Shown: positions 48,953-62,400 of the stretch, piece after piece | Layout of the letters: every line of letters starts with the position of its first letter | Numbering within the stretch: the first letter of the stretch is position 1 | Source: Clavelina lepadiformis | Lineage: Eukaryota; Chordata; Ascidiacea; Aplousobranchia; Clavelinidae | Assembly: GCF_947623445.1 (NCBI RefSeq) | Contig: NC_135248.1 | Span: 2,356,001-2,420,000 of the forward strand | Direction: 5' to 3' | Length of the DNA stretch: 64,000 bases | Translations under genes and position numbers: made by a program | Notes under the pieces: generated by a model | What the model saw: the letters and a program-made list of their open reading frames with translations, nothing else | What the model was told of the DNA's origin: nothing | The model's database searches: none

Positions 48953-50516
48953 AATCGCAAAATAAAAAACTTATGGAGGAAACTTACAACGTTACCCGTT
49001 AATAATATTCTGCAAAAAGATTAAAAGAAGCAACATAAAATTATCTTATGATGAGAGTATAAAATATACAGCTTTTTATATAACTAAATAATCTCGAATC
49101 TTGTACGTAGTTAGCTTTCCACTTTCCAAAGGGTTTCCAACCATGCAAAGATCGAGTATTATTCATGAAAAATAGCGTTTGAAATAGCACAGCGCGGAAA
49201 AACGTTGTTTTGACGTATTTAAAAATTGGATTTTCTGAAACGTTTTTCTTCTACGACCCAATTTTAGAAAAGAAATTTCTATGCGACTCCTTGATAAAAA
49301 GCCTACATGTTAATGATAAATCAATAAACGTCCCATCACAAAACTCAAGTGGTATTTTTGTCTATGGCGAAATCATACGAATGTACACAACCTACAAACT
49401 TAACCGTGCAGCAATAAAAGAACCCTGTAATGGAAACAGTAAAGCGAATAAAAAATTAACAAAAATGTATTCAATTTGTAAAAGTTGAATTTGTTTCACC
49501 ACTACAAAATTACATTGTGCGACCGCAAACTTGGTCGCGATCCATAGTTTGAGAAGCCCTGCTTTAAAGGAAGTCAATAGGTATAAGTCAATTTAATGTT
49601 TTCATTTAAAATTATAGTTACGATAATTTGTATTTGATGGGTTTGCTAATTTTGTATTATTTATAGAACCATGTCTTCAACATCTTGCATGTTTAACCTC
49701 TCGGGCCAGTAGGCCTATCATTTTTCTTACCCGTTGAATACGCAACTATATTTGGTTCATTATGCTATAACCTTGGTTAATAGCACACGGTGTTGAAATT
49801 GTTGAATGTTGAAAATTAAAAATAAATTTACAATACAAACTTTCTACACTGAAAGAGCAGAATGAAGATCCGATTTCAACTTTTTTTCATTTTAGCAAAA
49901 CAAGCAACTACCAACAGCTGTAGGTCTACACAAGTCTTAGTTTTGCACCCTACAATTTCGAGTTGTCTATCTGAACTTATTAAATTACGTGAGTACAGTT
50001 ATTGGTACGTAGTAGTTAACGAATAGGCTTACTTAAATAAGTACTTACATGAAACTAAAGAGTAGAGATGACGAAAAGAAATGGTGGAATGAGTAGTTCA
50101 TTACCAGAGCAGTATTAACGCTACTGAAGCCAAGGATTTATTTAACTAGCTAGTTGCTGACAATGCATAACGAGCCCCCAAGGCCGAATAATTTTCACGT
50201 ACTTCATCATGGCAATGATCAAATAGGTATATTATAATTTTTATGAAATATCCTAATCTGTTACTTGAAGTGGCAATCGTGTGTCAAACAGATATCACAA
50301 GCGTAACATACGTTCTTAATGGTGTTAATAGCTTTATGATATACTTTAAGTCTGGGTTAATTACATTTTATTCCATGACATAGCCTTACTATATCTATGA
50401 AGTGTTTGTAACTAACAAATTTAATTGATACAAAAGAAATCACAAACCTTTATATTTCTAAACTTTCAATTGTAAAAAAATGATTTTTAAATTAAGTGCT
50501 AAATATTTTGCAAAAA
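48953..50516. other. NME5 upstream region and repeat debris
   Basis: Contains the NME5 promoter and a tentative hAT element (49129-49561). The rest is AT-rich without recognised features. Confidence 0.4.
49129..49561. mobile_element. Tentative short non-autonomous hAT element
   Basis: The right end reads, on the minus strand, CAGGGCTTCTCAAACTATGG then GATCGCGACC, a typical hAT terminus. A diverged partner, AGGGTTTCCAACCATGC then AAAGATCG, lies at 49129. Target duplication is unclear (ctttaaag right, ctttccaa left). The right end is secure; the left limit is inferred. Confidence 0.45.
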
Positions 50517-50524
50517 CGTTTAGG

Positions 50525-51049
50525 CATAGATGGGCACTACCGCGGTACTATATTCCCGAATTACTGTACCGCGGTACTTTTTCATTACCGAAAACGGTAC
50601 TGTCGGTACCTTTGAAAGAAGTACCGAATCTCTGTACCGGATTACTTTTTTCAAGAAATTTCATTCGGTCTCAGTACTTACTACCTTTCACGTGATTATT
50701 TCAAAATTTTAACAACTATGTCTTCAAAAATACACGTTAATTTTTTCTTAATATCAATTTTAGCATCTGTTGATCTTTTTTAATCTAAAGATGTCTAGTA
50801 AAATTGCAAGCGATTAACGTCACATACGTTTTGACCTGGAGTAACCATTACGGGGAGCATAATAATGGCAAACATTGCTTTTGCAGCAGCATCTAATACA
50901 CAAAAAGTACCGGTACCGAGTACCGACAAAGTACCGAACTACTTTTTTAAAATACTACCAAATACCGGAACCGTCGGTCTATTTTTTGTCAAGTAGGCTA
51001 CCGGTAACGTTAACGGCGGTACTTTCAAAGTACCGACTGCCCATCTCTG
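50525..51049. mobile_element. Non-autonomous hAT element, 525 bp, GGTAC-rich
   Basis: Terminal inverted repeats CATAGATGGGCA (left) and, read on the minus strand, CAGAGATGGGCA (right), flanked by an 8-bp target duplication with one mismatch (cgtttagg/catttagg). The 8-bp duplication and the CAGAGATGGGCA end are hallmarks of hAT transposons. The interior is rich in short GGTACC/GTACCG motifs and encodes no transposase. Confidence 0.88.
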
Positions 51050-51057
51050 CATTTAGG

Positions 51058-53362
51058 TTACAATTATTTGACATAAAAAAGAAAATGTATAATAAACTTT
51101 TTCATATGGCTTCGTCGTTACTAATGCACTGTCTCAGTATGACATATTACGTTAACTAAACATTGCTTTCTGTTAAAGTTGACGATCAACGTCGGGTCCA
51201 AATACTTTGTATGAAAAGAGCTCGTGCACCTTTTATACAAAATCACCAAAGCTCTAGATTTATTAATGTAACTTATATTTAACCAATAAATTCAATTCTG
51301 AGAGATACAGCAGCTCGCAATCTTTTACATCACTTTACGGTTTCTTTGATTTGTATCTATCCGTTGTTAGGTGTAACTGGAGACGGTATCAAATATCTTA
51401 ATTGCCTTTTTACTTCAAAGAGTTTTTATCTCAGAAAGAGATATCAAATTTCTATTACTAAACACATATAGAGACAACAAATATCCATTTTTAAGTTTTG
51501 TAGTAAATTTTAGTTTTGTGTTCCACTTTTATCCATTGATTTAAAACTCACAAAAAGTATAGCTGGTTATCAAAATATTTAAGTCTTTGAAGGGTTTTTC
51601 AAAAATTTCATTCATCTTATATTTGGTTACAGATAAATAATCAATGTGTAATTTTTACGATTATATTTTTAAACATGGTTTAATATTTTCTAATGGCATA
51701 TGTATTTGGTAATTTCTTAAAACTTTACTTGACTTCTTTAGGAATTTTGTAAAAATTCCCCGTTATTTTTTTGAAATGTAAGAAACATAAGATGTCTTTG
51801 AAAAACACACGATTGTCCTGTCCAAGCCCTGGCTTATTCTTTTTTGGATAGCGGAGGTAGGGTGAAGTTGTTGTGTATGTTATCGGGTCTAATCGGATCA
51901 TTTTCTTCACCGATAAAATGTTCAATGTGAAATTTCTATTGCTAAAGATTATATTTACCTCTGTATGACACTCTTTAGCCGATTTTTTTGCCCTTACAAT
52001 TTTGAAAACAATTTCTTACACTGCCTATTTTCCACTTGCAAACATTAGAAGAAGCAGAGATTCGACGACAAGTCAGCAATGTTGTTTTAATGCAGTTTTT
52101 TATTAAGGACAAAGTTTTGATTTATTGCCAGTATTAGTTGCTTCTATCTTGTCGCAGCAAAAGGTTTAGAAGTTTACCATGTTCAGGTCTTCTCGGTCTC
52201 TTGTCTCCACATTTGCCTACGCCTAGTCCGTTTACTATGATGACAGGTCTAATACAAAAGTATGCTTCGGTCTTGGATAGTAATTATTTCACCATTGCAA
52301 CTGGCCATTTGCCAGCAGTTTATGTTGTTTGCATTAGGCAATTGAGTTAGTAGAGTAAACACGTAATAAGGCTTATTTAATTTTGTAAGTGATGTCAGAA
52401 TGTTTAGCTGGCCGTTTTGTATTGTGAAAATTACCGTATGGTATAGACCTAATATAACTGTCAGGTTAAATTACCGCAGATTTTGTTCAGGAATGTCCTG
52501 AAAGCCATATAAACTATTACTAGAAAGTTTGCCATTTTGGGTGAGAAATCAGTTGCGCAAAAAAATGTAACATTTCTAGTGCACATGTGCACAACCAAAC
52601 AACTTCACATATCTGCATTACACCCGATAAAACAATAGCCATTATTTGTGCAATTGATTTTAATCCTCCAATCACTTAGCAAACTTACCCATCTGGGCTG
52701 CGCACCAAACTGCAACTGTATCGTAGTTGATCCATTGTATTGGTTTTAAAACAAAATTGCATGGATGTGACTTAATTGTAGTTTACTTTGGTAGCCTAGT
52801 TAACAGCACAATTGAGACATACGACAAGTGAAGACATAGGGTAATGTAACTTGCAATTGACATGTTCGTAATACATTTTGTGTGCATATTCAGTCACTTG
52901 CTTGTCTAAATCTCCACCCTCAACTTGTACTGAATTTTTCACTCTTCCTTCAGCCATAGAAAGACCTTAACCAGTTTTGTCAGAATATAATTTTGTTTGT
53001 ATTGAGCTACAGCTTATTAGTTTAAAGGCAGGCTTTGTACCAGTTACATAGGTTCAAAATTAATAACCATACTAAAAACTGTAAAAGTACGTACGATGTT
53101 TGATATAAAAGTCTGTTGTGGTGCAGATAAGGCATTATTATGTGTGGGAAAAACAGGAATGATGGACCGATTTGCAAAGAAATAGTAGGGTTAGCTGTTA
53201 GCAGTGGTATTAGTATTTGAACTCAAAAGCAGGCTAGCAGTAACGAAGCTCAATCGCATAGTTTCTTTAAGAATTTGGCATTGTTTTATCTGTGGAAGGC
53301 CATTATCTATTTTTTTCAAGTCATGCAAAATCTTTTTAATACAACACTCAGTTAAATGTATA
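51058..53362. other. Intergenic AT-rich region upstream of RPS15A
   Basis: No gene or repeat recognised. It probably contains the RPS15A promoter and untranslated first exon, but no TOP-type start (pyrimidine tract at the cap site) could be fixed. Confidence 0.4.
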
Positions 53363-53370
53363 GTCTACAG

Positions 53371-53668
53371 CGGGGGTGTTCAAATGGCGGATCTCGATCC
53401 GGATCCGGATCTTTTCAACTTTTTGTCTGGATCTTCCAATGTAGTCTTGAAACAATCTTGCAGCTATAGCACACTTCACTTTGGACTTTTACAAAGTTAT
53501 AAATATATTGTAGGGCTGTAGGCCCTACAATGTAGGGTACATTTACATAAATAAAGCACCATTAAAATTAAAGCATGTCCAATATGTTTACTATTCGTAT
53601 TTAGTGGATCATCATGTTGTCAGGTTTGGTTGTGGTGGATCATGCCAGAAATTATTTGAACACCCCTG
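53371..53668. mobile_element. Non-autonomous hAT element, 298 bp, perfect target duplication
   Basis: Ends CGGGGGTGTTCAAAT (left) and, on the minus strand, CAGGGGTGTTCAAAT (right), with a perfect 8-bp duplication gtctacag at 53363-53370 and 53669-53676. The interior includes a run of GGATCC-like motifs. The perfect duplication suggests a fairly young insertion. It ends about 130 bases before the RPS15A coding exon acceptor, so it may lie in a 5' UTR intron. Confidence 0.92.
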
Positions 53669-53733
53669 GTCTACAGTATGTAAGTCTACATGCCATGTTT
53701 AGATAAAAATAAGGTCTCATAAACCCTACTTGA

Positions 53734-55497
<1,764 letters not shown>

Positions 55498-55500
55498 CGA

Positions 55501-55506
55501 AATAAA
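55501..55506 (+). terminator. RPS15A: RPS15A poly(A) signal
   Basis: AATAAA beginning 4 bases after the last base of the stop codon, implying a very short 3' UTR, as is common for ribosomal protein genes. Confidence 0.65.
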
Positions 55507-57128
55507 CCGCATCAGTATGCAATAATATCTGCTTGCCACAGAGATTAAGAGGTGGACGTAGGTTGCAGAATCGGACAGTTACGGTTCGTTACACACGTCT
55601 GGACATAATCGTGTTATCCGACACTCGCTAGATTTCAAGTGAATTGAGTTGAGCTTTAAACTGAAACTCGCGTGCATGGACTTAACTAACGAAGCAGAGA
55701 TTCTTAAACTCAGATCTGTATAACTCGGAAGTGACCCAAAAACTGATTCACCAAATGACCAAATCCCTGCGGTTCGAACAAACCTAGCAACCACTGTTCT
55801 GATTTAAACCAACTTCAGAATCTGCCAAAGGTGCAAAATTACGGCTTAAAAGTTTTTGACAGTGGCCTGGGGATTACCCTCACATAAACTGCTTAAAAAC
55901 ATCCGGATCACATGCGCAAGTCTGGTCAAATCGGTGAACTGCGATTTTTTCCTAAAACGTTTTGTGATTTTTTTTCGGGATGTTTCAAAGTTCACCTTGG
56001 CGTAACATTAGGCCATACTAAAAGTCCATATGCAAATTTCAGAAGAGCGCCATGACTCATGAATAACAACGTTTTCAGAAGTTCCAGTACAAATATACAA
56101 AACAAACAAGAAAATGGTTAAACGTTACGGACTTCTGTCAACCAACATTCAACAAGAAGGTGTCGTTTTTTTCAAATTAATGTCTGTTATAACAATCGCT
56201 AGGTGGCAGAAATGGGCAAGTTAAAACTAAACAAGTCTGGCTTTACGTCGGGCCCCATGCCGCTAGGACGGTCGAAAACGTTATGATATTTTTGTAACTA
56301 AGTTTCTGATTATTGTTGCATCGCAAGCTTCAGACGGCCATTTTGCATAAAGTCAATTGTATTGTACGACAATTTGTGATAACGTCAAAATGCCCGTCGT
56401 CTCCAGAAGAAAATGCAATGTTTTCAGGTGCAAGACTAGGCAGCCGAAGCGAACCAACGGCATCATACGACACGAAGTGAAAACTTGCAAAGTGTAAAAA
56501 GTGTTTTGTTTGCTATGAACTGGCTGTTGTCTGCTGAAAACTTTTTTCTAGTTTAATTATATCTTTCTATGACACGTTTTAGGCTAATCTTATCTTTTTG
56601 CGGTCGTCGTCGGAAATTGTCAACCTTTAAAAATACGACTTCCATTTTTGCATGTTTTAGTTGTAGTTAATTTTGGACTTTGCGTTATGTCGGTATGTTA
56701 AGCTGCAACATGCACTAATACGGCGATCGTGTGTGTTTCGCTACAGACACGATTCGAAACTTGCATTTTTTGCCCACTCCTTAAACTGCAGCAATTTTGA
56801 ACACAGGAACTTTGAATTTGGGTTGTCAGTGCTACTTCCATCCTAACAGCTGCAACGTCAAGACACAAGTTCGTAGTTGTTGTTTAGACAACAAAAGCGT
56901 TTTAATAAATATTGACACACTACCGACGATAAACTCGTCGATGAAAAGAAATTGTATACAATCATACAGACTTGATGTGTGTGTTTCCGTTTACTAAATC
57001 AGACGATCGCCGTTTACGTCGGAAAAGTAAACGAGCTGGAGAAAAGGATTCTTTTTTCTCTTCGAAATTGTCAGGAAAAGCGTCACTGAAACAACAAACA
57101 AGATACAAGCTCTGTTTTAGAGAATGAG

Positions 57129-57192
57129 AATGGTTAAAATGAGTTGAACCAATGGTTAGAATGGTTTGAACCAACGGTTAGAATGAGTTGAA
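57129..57192 (+). repeat. Short tandem repeat, about 23-bp unit, nearly 3 copies
   Basis: Units begin atggttaaaatgagttgaacc, atggttagaatggtttgaacc and cggttagaatgagttgaat. Confidence 0.8.
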
Positions 57193-57809
57193 TTTCCTTA
57201 GAGAATGGAAATTACGACAGAACCAAATTAAATGTTTTATGTTTAAACTCTCGTTCGTTTAGTTTCTCAATCAGTTTCCAGGTATTGTATTTTATTTCGA
57301 TGTTAAAATGTTCGATAAGTGTATAGACGTGTATCGCCGCATCTGCAAAAAGGTCACCAAGACTAGATTAGTGGCAGTTACAGTAGAGTAGGATACTAGT
57401 AAGCGCACGGTAATTATTTATAATAATGGTCGAGGGAAACGTTAATGTAACCACTATTAAGAAACATGATGTATCGCAGGGGTTTGGCAGCCGACGCGGA
57501 CGCTGTCTCACATCATACAATCTCTATCTTAGGATTCCAGCTCCTTTGTATTACGTCATCGCAATCGTGATCAATGTTCGTGATATTCGCATAACCTAAT
57601 GGGCGCAATCCAAACTCGAATACCTCGAATTGCTGCAATAGCTCCAAAGATTATTTCAAACGAAAATGTTTTTTTTTGTTTTCGCGAACTGATTACTGTA
57701 CCATGAATACGTACTTTCCGGAAATGTCAAAGCGAGTGAGTGAGTGAAGCTTACGGCACATCATAGGATAGGCAATTGCTATCATTAATTTTAAAATAAA
57801 ATGAAAAAC

Positions 57810-57895
57810 GAGATATAGTTTGGTATGCTGAAAGTTAAATTTTTGTACACAAGCTTTCGCAAACATAACCTGGCTACTTCAGGTGTACTAAGAAA
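57810..57895 (-). repeat. Dispersed repeat, partner of 24766-24856
   Basis: Reverse complement of the FBXO45 intron copy: agtacacctgaagtagcc, gcgaaagc and ccaaactatatc occur in the same order and spacing. Confidence 0.55.
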
Positions 57896-58088
57896 TGTTT
57901 AATTTTATCGTGTTACTTAAAAATAAATAAACCAAATCTCAAAACGATCTATTGCCATTTTTCCTTGTTTACTGATTGAATTTTTCATTTTGTGTAAATT
58001 GTTACGAAAACAAAATAAACAAACAAACAATTACACTCTCGTTTAAATTAGGCCGTGAATGGAGCAGCTCTTTATAGAGAAGCTTTAA

Positions 58089-58407
58089 TGACGTCAAATT
58101 ACGCAAAAAGGTGCTATTGTCAAACTCTTTATTTCAAAATCTCTGTCAGAGGATAATTTTAAGGCATTAAAAGTACAAAAAGAAAGCTGAAAATTTCATT
58201 AAGAAGAAATAGCATAATCCAACGAACTTATGGCGATTTTGCAAATTGAAAATTTTTATAGTAAACTTTTCCTGCTTTAATTTTGCTTCTCCGCGATTCT
58301 AACTCCTGACGACTTTCAATAAATACTGAGGTTTGGACACGTATCGAAGCCGCCCTCCCTGAATGACAATGCGAACTGTGCGTTAATTGCGTGACGTCAA
58401 ATTACGC
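58089..58407. promoter_or_regulatory. Repeated CRE-like motif upstream of the LPMO/DOMON gene
   Basis: The 16-mer tgacgtcaaattacgc occurs exactly at 58089-58104 and 58392-58407, containing the CRE palindrome TGACGTCA. A further atgacgtcag lies at about 58670. They are 0.8-1.4 kb upstream of the start codon. They may be CREB/ATF sites or the ends of an unrecognised repeat. Confidence 0.35.
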
Positions 58408-59465
58408 GACACCGCGCTTATTTAAGATGCTTGAGTATTGCATCGGCCTGTTTCAATCAGATTGTGTACGCATGGTGCAGACGTGCTGGATACCCAACGA
58501 TGGATTTGTTTTAGCCAAGCTCAAGCCGTTACGTTTGCTTGAAACTTAGAAAATGAAAACATAGTTCAACGGTCAAAGGTGGTGGTATGCTCCGCATAGG
58601 TACCAGTTGTCCAAAATAGGAAACGTAGAATCCTAAGAAAGGTCAAATCAAAATAAAAATCTTAAGCATGACGTCAGAGTCTCAGAAGTTTTGTTAAAAC
58701 CAGAGATTGATTTGCTTTAGAGCTTTAAAATGAAAAAAGAAACTATTTAAAACAATTTTAATCAAAGCCATCACCTACGATAAGAAAATATGATAACTGA
58801 AGTATTTTAACTCTCATCACGAATTGCCCGATTCTATTTCGAACAAGTCTCCATATATGATTGAGCCGTTTGACAGTTCATCATTGACTATTTAGGTTGC
58901 GTGCACGTCGTCTTCAGGACACTTTCACAAACAGTGATGACAGCTATAAAGTAGTGCACCCCATCATGGGTACAAGCAATGTAAGTGGTGCACAAAATTT
59001 AACCAGTTAGCACGCTATGACTGTGCTAGGTGAAGGGTGAAGGGGTTAAAGCAGGTTAACAGGTTTCTAATAAGCATTAAAATAACCGATGCGAAACCTT
59101 CCGTCGAGGTCGTGTTGCAAATAAGCTTTTATTTATTTCCATGCACAGCTCACTTCAAGGTCTATCGAGTATTTTGCTCGGCTTTGCAGCTGCTGGTAAT
59201 TTTGCGGGCGTGTTGTGCGGTGGGATCATTTCAGGTGACAAAACGACTTATTTCTGAAACAGACAGCTCATTGAAATAAATTGTGACATTGTTATTCGAG
59301 CACAGAGATCACGAGATGACAGAACAAAATCCGTATTAGCTTAAGCACAGTCATACTTCGCAAGGAAATGACTAATTGTAGTTTGTCACCGGCCTTAGTG
59401 AGTAGGTTGAGAAATAAGTGATAAATATATCATTTGCGCAGGTGCACAAGTAGCACTGTTCAAAA

Positions 59466-62400
59466 ATGAAGACAATAACCGTTCTTCTTTCTGCTGTGAT
59501 AATCTTGCAAGTTTGGACTGCAGAAGGTCACGTGAGACTGACTTTCCCACCTGCCAGACAATACGCGATTGACTTTTTGGACAATGGACGTACAGTAGGA
59601 CCATGTGGCTTCCCTACGTACGATGGTACGTATCTGTAACAGATAGTTTTACAATGAATTTCGGATTTAATTTTCTACATAGAATTTTTGTAACTCGTTA
59701 ATTGAAGATATGTTCACCTTTTTTATTTATTTTTGTTAAAAATAGCGGAATGAAACTTTGAGAAGAACTTCCAGCTGTCTGTTAAATTTAACTTAAATCT
59801 CTTTGCAGGAGCGCCAAGAACAATATTTATGGAAGGAACGTCAGCAAGAGTGACCTGGCATCTTTCCTACGCTCATAAGGTGAGAAAGGTCGCGGACTGC
59901 AAATGTAACAAAAATGCATGAGTGTCGTGCACCGATTAAGCTTCAAATAACACTCCAGTTTCTTTATATGGCGCGGTATGGTTAGAAGCCTGAATGACTG
60001 ATGACAGTTACGTGTCGCGATTGATGTCATTAAGCAGACCAGATTGTACTATGCTTCCGCTTAAACATCACTCAAACGTCTGACGTCAACGCGTAGCAAC
60101 ATATGAATTGTCCCTGGCTACGTTACAACATATTACAAGGATTTATTGCTGTTTTGATAATTTAGATATAATTTGTATTAGTGTGATATATTTTTGGAAA
60201 TATCACTCTACCGTTATCTTTAACGAAATTGACTGGCATTTTCAGGGTGGCGCACAGATTCAAATCATTCAAGAAACACCTACAACTACTGTGGTCGCCA
60301 CTTTAACAAACGGTTTCATTTTTCAAAACGACTCTACGTAAGCACTGGATAAACAGAATGGTGTCACAAATACTTGTTTGCTAACTGTATTGGTTTTCTG
60401 CATTTTTCACTGTTTTGTTGTACAGACGTCAGTATGCAGATATTATCATTCCTATTGGCTTCACATGCGAGCAATGCACCATGCGATTGCTACGTCAAGC
60501 GTCTGAGTGGAGTTCTGCTTACCAGTTTTGGAGTTGCGCTGATATCACCATTCTTCCTCATCCTGACTCATCCAGCGCGCAATGTGCCAGTCCCCAAACA
60601 ACTGAGGATCCTTGGAAAGGAACAGGACCGCATGTTGAACCAGAACCAACTGGAGAACCAGAGCCAAGTGGTGAACCAGAACCAACTGGAGAGCCAGAGC
60701 CAACTGGAGAACCAGAGCCAAATGGTGAACCAGAAACAACTGGAGAGCCAGAGCCAACTGGAGAAACAGAGCCAAATGGTGAACCAGAGCCAACTGGTGA
60801 GCCTGAACCTACGAGTGGAGCAACGCAACCAGCATCAGCAAATGGGGAAGTATGTCAACCGTCTACTCCTTTACTGTACAACGCTTGCTATGATGGAAAG
60901 TGTCTCAACGGAGGAACATGTGATGCAGAGACTGGTCTTTGCTCATGCTTGAAGCTTTACTCTGGACAAAGATGTGAAGAATTTGGTAAGATATATTTCC
61001 TATTGGTATCTTCAATGTTGTTGAAAATCAGTCTTGTAAGTGTGTATATCTATTTTCTTTTGCTTTCAGATCATTGCTGGACTGACAACGACTGCAATAA
61101 CGGAGTATGCATCGACACCAGGAGCACAACGTTTCCGAGGCTACTCTGTTACTGTTTACCTGGCTGGCATGGAAACAATTGCGATAAAAGTGAGTGTAGG
61201 GAGCGATGTAGCAGCGAGTCTGTTTTGCAGATGCAGTTTTGTTTCTGTTCTGCAAAGTCTCCGATAAAACCTACAAAGAATTTTATTTAAGGTGTTTTAC
61301 TTATGGTATCAAAGCAAGGTAGATGATAATATATTTTTTGTTCGTAATTTCAGGATCCCAGATTGAACTTCAAGACGATTATGAATCAAATCCCAACTTT
61401 TACCATCGAGTCTTGAGCCCCGGTTTAGTTTCAATGCATTGGAGATTTTTAGGAAGTGAGGAGGTTGAAATTGCTGTTAAAGCCAAGACCCTCAGCTGGG
61501 TGGGACTTGGATTTAAACCTGAAAATATTGATCAAAACTGCAAAAGCTTCCCTGAACTTGATCTTCGTGCCCGCCTTGACGCTACACTTGACGGTTACAG
61601 AAACCTGTTAAGAAATCAACCAATCGTTCCTGTAAGTGTTAATTCAACCAGTTGATAAGCATTTAAAGTAAACGATGTTTATTACGGTTAATTGAAACTT
61701 TTTATATGTGGTTCAGAAAAACCCGTCAGTCGATCCAGAGTTGGCGATAGAGGAATCACTGGAGAGCAACATTGAAGCGGTTTGCATCCACGGACGCACA
61801 CCCGCAACCACTGGAGGTGGTCAACCCGAACCTGGACCTGAACCGGGACCCGAGCCTGGACCTGAACCTGGCCCAGAACCAGAACCAGTAAATCCTCATG
61901 GCGAACCAGAGCCACATTACCTTAACAAACGAGAAGCAATTGGTGAACCGGAACCACACCCATATTCCGAACCAGAGCCGAACGGTGAACCAGAACCGAA
62001 TGGTGAACCAGAACCGACAGTTGAACCAGAACCGAATGGTGAGCCAGAGCCAAATGGTGAACCAGAACCGAATGGTGAGCCAGAGCCTAATGGTGAACCT
62101 GTACCGGGAGATGGTGAATCTTTACCAGATAGCGGCGGATCGCTCGAATGGTTAACCAGATTTGGAAACACACCTAGCCATGCAATGGACTGCACTGACA
62201 TCATAATTGGATCCGTTAAAGGTAAAGTTTCTAACATATTTAAAAATGGGGTTCTTTATGATAAATAACCGGTTTCGCCATGAATTTTGTTTGACCGCAA
62301 AGCGTATTTAGGCGGCTTGCATCGCGTGCAAGACATGTACACAAGAGACAGGTCTACTCCGCGGGAAGATTATTGGTACGCGGGTAACGACGATTTAACT

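Larger units (their letters stand above)
55498..59465. other. Intergenic region between RPS15A and the LPMO/DOMON gene
   Basis: No confident gene. Seen here: a short tandem repeat (57129-57192), a dispersed repeat (57810-57895), paired TGACGTCA-containing motifs (58089, 58392) and a possible orphan exon-like stretch near 58897-58980. The promoter of the downstream gene should be in the last kilobase. Confidence 0.45.

Noticed and set aside
56998-57087. Minus-strand basic ORF (LLFRRKRRSSDLVNG)
   Set aside because: Looks like a possible terminal exon, but no neighbouring exons or family match were found.
58897-58980. Exon-like stretch bounded by ag (about 58915) and gtaagt (58981), reading DTFTNSDDSYKVVHPIMGTSN
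   Set aside because: Good splice-like borders but no partner exons and no recognisable homology; it could be a 5' exon of a gene on the plus strand, too uncertain to call.
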